Shown piece after piece: positions 57,901-62,581 of a stretch of 62,581 nucleotides of DNA. The translations under genes and the position numbers were made by a program. The stretch lies in assembly GCA_017549125.1 (NCBI GenBank), contig JAFYVL010000067.1, positions 1-62,581 of the forward strand, given 5' to 3'. The notes beneath the pieces are model-generated. The model had not been told where the DNA came from and ran no database searches. It was given only the letters and a program-made list of their open reading frames with translations. Numbering within the stretch: position 1 is the stretch's first letter; each line of letters starts with the position of its first letter. This DNA is from Oscillospiraceae bacterium (GTDB lineage Bacteria > Bacillota > Clostridia > Oscillospirales > Oscillospiraceae).

Positions 57901-60900
57901 GGTCAGCTGATTGGCGGCACGGCAACCAAGGGCGGTTCTGTGTATATCAACACCGGTGGTTTTGGTCTGTATGACGGTGAGGTTACCGGCGGCCAGGCAC
58001 AATACGGCGGTAACTTCTATATTCCCGCAGGCAAAGTGCTTGCTACCCATGGTGGTCGGATCACAAATGGTATTGCCCACCATGATACCGATGTATCCCA
58101 GGGTGGTAACATCTATTCCGAAGCAGATATTACCCTGGAAAACTGTGTGATCTTCGGTGGTAAGGCGACCTCCGGTACTGTGGATGCTGAGGGTAAGTTT
58201 GTTGCCGGCGGCGTATCCAGCGGCGGTAATATCATGTCCTTGGGAGATCTGACCATGATTGGTTGTACCATTTCTGATGGTGAGGCTACCCACGGCGGTA
58301 ATATGCGTCTGGAGAAGTCGACTGTTACTTTGACCAATTGTACCATTTCCGGTGGTAAGGCAACCTTGAAGTGCGACGGCACTACCAACGGCAATGGCGG
58401 TAATGTATATTCTACCGGCACTGCCACTACCACCATCAATGGTTGTACCATCATTGGCGGTGAGGCACAACGTGGCGGTTCCATCGGCGCATGGGGCCCG
58501 GTGACCATCATTGATACCAGTGTGACCGGCGGTCATGCCAATGTCAACGGTGGTAACATCATGACCTACAACAATGGCTATATCACCCTGCAGGGCAACA
58601 CCGTGATCTCCGGTGGTACTTCGATCGGCAACGGTGGTAATATTGCCACAACCTCTTCTGCATCCAAGACCAATACCATCGAAGATGGTGTGCAGGTCAT
58701 CGGCGGCGCTGCAGACGGCTTGGGCGATTGCATCTTCTCAGATGGCGGCGTGCTGAAGCTGAAGGGCGCACCTGTGATCACAGGCATCTTCGCCAACAAT
58801 GGCGGCAGCGCATACGGCATGGATGTGTCCGAGCTGAATGTGACCACACCCATTCATTTGGGTGTCAATAAGTTGGGTGTTATTGCAACCTCTGCATCCG
58901 ATAACAGCGACATGTTTACCATGGTAAAGGCCAATATGGCTCTGTACTTCGACAGCGAAAATGGTCAGCTGATTGCTGGTTATCGTGAAATGGAAAATGT
59001 CTATGTGGACGCAACCAACGGTAACGATGATAACAGCGGCGCCCAGGATGCGCCTGTAAAGACCTTTGCGCAGGCTATGAACCTGGTAAAGAATAACGGC
59101 ACCATCCATCTGGTTGGTACTGTGGAAGTGGGCACTTGGGACGCTCATGGCAAGACCTTCGTCATCACCGGTGGCGAGCTGGTCATGCCCATCACTCGTG
59201 TGACACTCAATGACAATGTGACCTTCCGCGATCTGACCATGACTATCCAGCTGTGCGAAACCAGCACATCTTCCAACTACGGCAGCTATTTCTTCTATTG
59301 TAATGGCTATACCACTGTCATCGAAGAAACCGTCACCGTGCGTTACTACTTCGAGGGCCAGTATATGGATGATCCCTACCACGAGGTCACCTACACGAAG
59401 GCCGACGGAACCCCCGTCACCGCAACTGCTACCTCCACCATCTATGGTGGTGCTAACGTTGATGGCTTGACCAATACCGATCTGACCATTCTGGCCGGTC
59501 ACTGGGGCAATGTCTATGGCGGCAGCAACGGTAAGCGCATCGATGGTGATGTTCACCTGACCGTTGGCGGCAAGATCAACGAAGGCGTTGACTATGTAAG
59601 CCATACTCACTCCAGTTGGCATATTATTTGCGGCGGTTCTCGCGGCGGTGATATTTCCGGCACTATCTATATGAATGTGACCGGCGGTATGCATCATACC
59701 TCCACCCATGGCGGCAACAACGGTGGTACAGTTGGTAACATCGTTATGCGTGTCACCGGTGGTCGTGGCATGGCTTTGTACGGCGGCGGCAGAAGCAACG
59801 GTACAACCGTTACCGGTGAGATCAACTTCTATCTGGAAGGCGGCGAATGGGAGCAGGTATTTGGCGGCAACCTGAGCAGCAGCTTGGTAGGTAACGTCAA
59901 TATCTATGTAACCGGCGGTAAGATCACCCGTCGTCTGTACGGCGGCTGCTACAGCAACTGTGACGAATCCTCCGGCAACTGGACAGCAGATAACTTTGTG
60001 ACCGGCGATGTGAACCTGTACATCGGCAGCGGCGCAACCATTTCCTGCGATCTGAAAGATCCCGATGCAGGTTGGGAAAGCCTCCTTACCGGCGGCAAGT
60101 ACGCTGACCGTGGTATCTACGGCCACAGCCGTCGTGGAAATCCCAATGCCAGCGATGCAGAAAATGCCCGGATCATCTTCCTGGATCAGGCAGCCTATAC
60201 CAAGCATAAGGGCAAACTGAAGGCACAGGATACCATCATGCAGAGCATTATGCGTGGTGTGACCGCAGCAGACTATATCTGCTACCTGGGCACCAATGCC
60301 AGCGGCAATGTGATCACTGTAGGCGCTACCGAGGTAGAGGACAATGTCAATAACGCATTGGATCTGCCTGCAGCTACCGCAACCATTACTGTGGCTGAGG
60401 CATCCTATCCCTACGAGGGCGCAGCTCTGACACCTGCAACCGTAACCTATAGCGAAAACTGGACTTACGGTGACCTGGCAATTACTTATGCCAACAATGA
60501 CAAGGCCGGTACTGCTACCGCATCCATCACTTATGAGGGTGCAACTGCAAGCGTCAGCTTTGTGATCGAGGAAATCTGCAAGCATGAGACTACTACCACT
60601 ACTTATGCACAGATCGAAGGTACTGAGACCCATACCATCACCGTTACCTGTGAGTGCGGTGAGGTTATGAGCCAGACCACCGAGGCTTGCGCAGATACCG
60701 ACAAGAACTACCTGTGTGATGTTTGTGGCGGCGCAGTTCCTTGCAAGCATGAGAATACCACCACTACCTATGCACAGATCGAGGGTACTGAGACCCACAC
60801 CATCACCGTTACCTGTGAGTGCGGTGAGCAGATGAGCCAGACCACCGAAGCTTGCGTCGATAGCGACAAGGACCTCGTTTGTGATCTTTGCGCCGGTCGG

Positions 60901-61308
60901 TTGACACCCTCCGTTGTGCTGACACACATTTCTCTGGATCCCAGCAAGGATGCTCTGGGCTACAAGGCCGCTGCTTCCAACTTGCCCGAGGGCGCACATG
61001 TGGAAATCAGCCTGTGGGTCAATGAGAACAAGGTTGTCACCAAGGTTGCCAACACACTGCGTCTGGTCAATATTTTGGCTAACAACGGCGGCGAGATTAC
61101 CATCTATGCCAAGGCAACCATCGTGGATGCCGATGGCAATGTGATCGCTGAGTCCGCTGTGGCACAGACCACCATGCGGGAAACTCTGGAAACTGTCAAC
61201 GAAAACTTTGACGGTTATACCCAGTCTCAGCAGGCAGCTGTGAAGGCTCTGGTTGAGAAGTTTATCACCAAGCTGGAAGGCTGGAATCTGGACAAAATTA
61301 AAAACTAA
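54973..61308 (+). CDS. Giant secreted Gly-rich beta-helix-like protein
   Basis: The product has 2111 residues. Signal peptide (about 1-26, ends AFA). Residues about 60-1340 are dense in Gly/Thr/Asn/Ile with repeated YGG, GGT and GGN turns, as in right-handed beta-helices. A module with VNDDPVHANHCVCGGH and KGEHTCADATWQAWGY occurs at about 430 and again at about 750. YVDATNGNDDNSG (about 1345) begins a second helical part. Two 54-residue repeats (CKHETTTTTYAQIEGTETHT) start at about 1869 and 1923. There is no LPXTG, SLH or other anchor at the C terminus. Probably a surface or released adhesin or glycan-binding protein. Confidence 0.85.
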   Translation: MKKSLLTLLLVVALVASVFAIQAFATEETAKTPFAPYTDADGLRQYCACGNKFVADENGTIAYVNGEDGCKNHKDENGVIVDGCDGTLITWSPVNATFIKGSEQLPYTVAEDGTVSGMAYYLTQNTKSNTQQFGTDAGKYYLDLNGFAFTRNDARVITPQENVHLYITDTSAEKDGYIACVDTNDTDMTGQGCTIWFRYGNSSVTLFAGTIDGSQENPTSSVGGAAIYAGDSLTGNKVSQFGGTIISGNGPAGRGGFMMGNGVYNLYDGNVIGGEGKNGGALYVGTNATFNMYSGSVTGGKSSGNGGCIHSNGTIYIYGGSISGGTANSGYGDLLNLQNGTCTITGGTIGKSTHDGIYISKDSPAVLTIGGKAQIEDLKINGSNTFITAEDFTGSVGLTIVNKGYVVTTVKDTQQAACFSTNQEGFSTKTTGSLGILVNDDPVHANHCVCGGHAQGKGEHTCADATWQAWGYLDAEKTSFPKTSGNYYLVSDISFSSLQNIPDTEQVHICLNGHTIKMSKIARINVRNEVSVTDCGNGGQILSSVALTSSATYRTMFYVYNGATLNLYNGIFDARESKVSDGAIAHIGNDAKAYTNIYNGTYYGATLTMENSTLTQSRGGAFNITATSELNMYGGQIIGGEATAATAGTPIGGCVAIYSGYLNMYGGSITEGKANSVYLRNYGGSHLNLYGNAVIDDLYVDGEKKFTISDDFAGSVGLTVATKNHEVVILKNAQQAACFYSNEEGFSTKATGSLGVLVNDDPVHATHCICGGHGADKGEHTCADATWQAWGYLEAEKTSLPKDSGNYYLVADVTLAAQVEVPATADVSICLNGHDITGTGTNRVWAVRNHLAVTDCSENPGTVSATYSGNYGGIFFVYQNAIVDIYGGNWDASQGNATQGGIAIIGNSAAATMNIYGGTFHGTNLNKEMEDREARGGVFYMIASSNLNIYGGEIHGGNAVCGGVIYVNAGTVRMYGGQLIGGTATKGGSVYINTGGFGLYDGEVTGGQAQYGGNFYIPAGKVLATHGGRITNGIAHHDTDVSQGGNIYSEADITLENCVIFGGKATSGTVDAEGKFVAGGVSSGGNIMSLGDLTMIGCTISDGEATHGGNMRLEKSTVTLTNCTISGGKATLKCDGTTNGNGGNVYSTGTATTTINGCTIIGGEAQRGGSIGAWGPVTIIDTSVTGGHANVNGGNIMTYNNGYITLQGNTVISGGTSIGNGGNIATTSSASKTNTIEDGVQVIGGAADGLGDCIFSDGGVLKLKGAPVITGIFANNGGSAYGMDVSELNVTTPIHLGVNKLGVIATSASDNSDMFTMVKANMALYFDSENGQLIAGYREMENVYVDATNGNDDNSGAQDAPVKTFAQAMNLVKNNGTIHLVGTVEVGTWDAHGKTFVITGGELVMPITRVTLNDNVTFRDLTMTIQLCETSTSSNYGSYFFYCNGYTTVIEETVTVRYYFEGQYMDDPYHEVTYTKADGTPVTATATSTIYGGANVDGLTNTDLTILAGHWGNVYGGSNGKRIDGDVHLTVGGKINEGVDYVSHTHSSWHIICGGSRGGDISGTIYMNVTGGMHHTSTHGGNNGGTVGNIVMRVTGGRGMALYGGGRSNGTTVTGEINFYLEGGEWEQVFGGNLSSSLVGNVNIYVTGGKITRRLYGGCYSNCDESSGNWTADNFVTGDVNLYIGSGATISCDLKDPDAGWESLLTGGKYADRGIYGHSRRGNPNASDAENARIIFLDQAAYTKHKGKLKAQDTIMQSIMRGVTAADYICYLGTNASGNVITVGATEVEDNVNNALDLPAATATITVAEASYPYEGAALTPATVTYSENWTYGDLAITYANNDKAGTATASITYEGATASVSFVIEEICKHETTTTTYAQIEGTETHTITVTCECGEVMSQTTEACADTDKNYLCDVCGGAVPCKHENTTTTYAQIEGTETHTITVTCECGEQMSQTTEACVDSDKDLVCDLCAGRLTPSVVLTHISLDPSKDALGYKAAASNLPEGAHVEISLWVNENKVVTKVANTLRLVNILANNGGEITIYAKATIVDADGNVIAESAVAQTTMRETLETVNENFDGYTQSQQAAVKALVEKFITKLEGWNLDKIKN

Positions 61309-61312
61309 AAAG

Positions 61313-61338
61313 TAGGGGCGGTTATTAACCGCCCGCTA
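61313..61338. repeat. Short GTAGGGGCGG element
   Basis: GTAGGGGCGGTTATTAACC followed by GCCCGCTAC; a minimal member of the family at 53012. Confidence 0.65.
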
Positions 61339-61345
61339 CAACAAC

Positions 61346-61380
61346 AAAGCGTGTTGTGCGAAATCGCACAACACGCTTTT
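61346..61380. terminator. Bidirectional terminator between the giant gene and thrS
   Basis: AAAGCGTGTTGTGCG pairs with CGCACAACACGCTTT around AAAT. Confidence 0.9.
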
Positions 61381-61388
61381 AGTATCTA

Positions 61389-62581
61389 TTAGACTTCTCT
61401 GGACTTGGTAGCGATCTGCATGAGACACTTGGCGATGAACTCGTCGGGGGTCATTGCGCCCAGATCCTCACCGGTACGGGTACGGACGGAAACAGTGCCA
61501 TTTTCCATGTCACGGTCGCCAACCACCAGCATGTAGGGGATCTTCTGCAGCTGTGCTTCACGGATCTTGTAGCCCAGTTTTTCGCTGCGGCAATCGGACT
61601 CGGCATGAATATTCACAGCCTCCAGCTTTTCTACCAGATCCTTTGCATACTCGTGGGTACGGTCGGTGATGGGCAGAACCTTAACCTGGGTGGGCATCAT
61701 CCACAGAGGCAGTGCACCGGCATAACGCTCGATCAGGTAAGCCAGGGTGCGCTCGTAGCAGCCCAGGCTGGTACGGTGGATAATATAAGGAGTCTTCTTC
61801 TGACCGTCAGCATCGGTGTACTCCATGCCAAACTTCTGAGCCAGCAGCATGTCGATCTGGATGGTAACAATGGTATCTTCCTTGCCGAATACGTTCTTGT
61901 ACTGGATATCCAGCTTAGGACCGTAGAAGGCTGCCTCGTCGATACCAACCTCATACTCCACACCCAGACGATCCAGAATGTCCTTCATGACAGCCTGTGC
62001 GTTCTCCCACTGCTCGGCAGTACCTTCGTACTTAATGCCGGCACGGGCAGGATCCCACTGGCTGAAACGGAAGGTGCAGTTTTCCAGCATGCCCACAGTT
62101 TCCAGAACATACTTAGCCAGCTCCAGACAGCCCTTGAATTCCTCTTCCAGCTGATCGGGACGCAGAACCAGGTGACCCTCGGAAATGGTGAACTGACGGA
62201 CACGGATCAAGCCGTGCATTTCGCCGGATTCCTCGTTACGGAACAGGGTAGAGGTCTCACCCAAACGCATGGGCAGATCACGGTAGGAACGAGCGCGGTT
62301 CAGATAAACCTGATACTGGAAGGGGCAGGTCATGGGACGCAGAGCGAAGCATTCCTTGCTCTCGTCGTCGGGATCGCCCAGCACGAACATACCGTCACGG
62401 TAGTGATCCCAGTGTCCGGAGATCTTGTACAGGTCGCTCTTAGCCATCAAGGGGGTCTTGGTCAGCAGATAGCCACGCTTCTGCTCCTCGTCCTCGATCC
62501 AACGCTGCAGCGTCTGGATCACTCGTGCGCCCTTGGGCAGCAGAATGGGCAGACCCTGACCGATCTCTTCTACGGTGGTGA
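61389..62581 (-). CDS. thrS: Threonyl-tRNA synthetase, C-terminal part (runs off the window)
   Basis: The frame stays open to the right window edge; the visible part starts TTVEEIGQGLPILLPKGARV. Class II motifs are seen: motif 2 region FRNEESGEMHGLIRVRQFT, zinc-binding residues in ALRPMTCPFQYQVY and the later His, motif 3 TPYIIHRTSLGCYERTLAYL, and the anticodon-binding domain (VKVLPITDRTHEYAKDL). The N-terminal TGS and editing domains lie beyond the window. Confidence 0.95.
   Translation of the reverse strand, partial: TTVEEIGQGLPILLPKGARVIQTLQRWIEDEEQKRGYLLTKTPLMAKSDLYKISGHWDHYRDGMFVLGDPDDESKECFALRPMTCPFQYQVYLNRARSYRDLPMRLGETSTLFRNEESGEMHGLIRVRQFTISEGHLVLRPDQLEEEFKGCLELAKYVLETVGMLENCTFRFSQWDPARAGIKYEGTAEQWENAQAVMKDILDRLGVEYEVGIDEAAFYGPKLDIQYKNVFGKEDTIVTIQIDMLLAQKFGMEYTDADGQKKTPYIIHRTSLGCYERTLAYLIERYAGALPLWMMPTQVKVLPITDRTHEYAKDLVEKLEAVNIHAESDCRSEKLGYKIREAQLQKIPYMLVVGDRDMENGTVSVRTRTGEDLGAMTPDEFIAKCLMQIATKSREV

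Noticed and set aside
58738-60999. Long minus-strand ORFs opposite the giant gene (also 56503-58536 and 55276-56496)
   Set aside because: They arise because Gly/Thr/Asn-rich codons have no stops in the reverse frame. They lack ribosome sites, and their sequences are low-complexity mirror images.

Overview
The window is a stretch of a sporulating Firmicutes chromosome, most likely a gut member of class Clostridia (Oscillospirales-like). Supporting signs are spoIVA, a CD1247-like acidic protein next to efp, the tmk / DJ-1 / mltG / U32-peptidase cluster, LrgAB, AGGAGG-type ribosome binding sites, and abundant short palindromic repeats.

Layout. 1-1.2 kb: divergent tRNA-Val and tRNA-Leu genes, a hairpin array and a small membrane protein gene. 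1.2-18.2 kb: two integrated elements in tandem in the 3' half of one tRNA-Thr(GGT) gene, marked by three copies of a 47-bp core (1222, 11013, 18205). Island A (about 9.8 kb) and island B (about 7.2 kb) share the same gene order: a YxGL-type small protein, a two-gene unit whose second ORF is interrupted only by TAG codons, an XRE repressor with its own operators, a 92-residue coiled-coil protein, a small tyrosine recombinase preceded by conserved TACGAAC sites, a divergent structured ncRNA, a WYL regulator, and a terminal integrase. Between these fixed modules are slots with different cargo: a membrane two-gene unit in A, an Abi/HEPN-like protein in B, and lipoproteins in both. Neither island has a relaxase, replicase set or capsid genes, so both look like satellites or integrase-only elements.

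18.3-21.2 kb: an RluA-type pseudouridine synthase with a palindromic element inserted in frame, and an ABC exporter. 21.3-35.3 kb: a compact single-strand operon of phage head, tail and lysis genes. It has no integrase, repressor or replication gene, its TerS lacks the usual N-terminal DNA-binding part, and a host repeat lies inside the operon. This is the shape of a gene transfer agent or PBSX-like domesticated particle.

35.3-62.6 kb: host genes. These are birA and a membrane protein fused to an E2-acyltransferase-like domain, YqeG phosphatase, Xaa-Pro peptidase, efp, CD1247-like, GH2 and GH43 glycosidases, U32 / mltG / DJ-1 / tmk, a metallopeptidase, prfB, a second hairpin array, secG, lrgAB, spoIVA, a 2111-residue secreted Gly-rich protein and the C-terminal part of thrS. 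Several families of dispersed palindromic repeats lie between them.

The strongest leads are (1) the ncRNA whose stems and terminator differ in sequence but keep their pairing between the two islands, (2) the amber-interrupted ORF conserved in both islands, (3) the two-island family itself, and (4) the GTA-like cluster.
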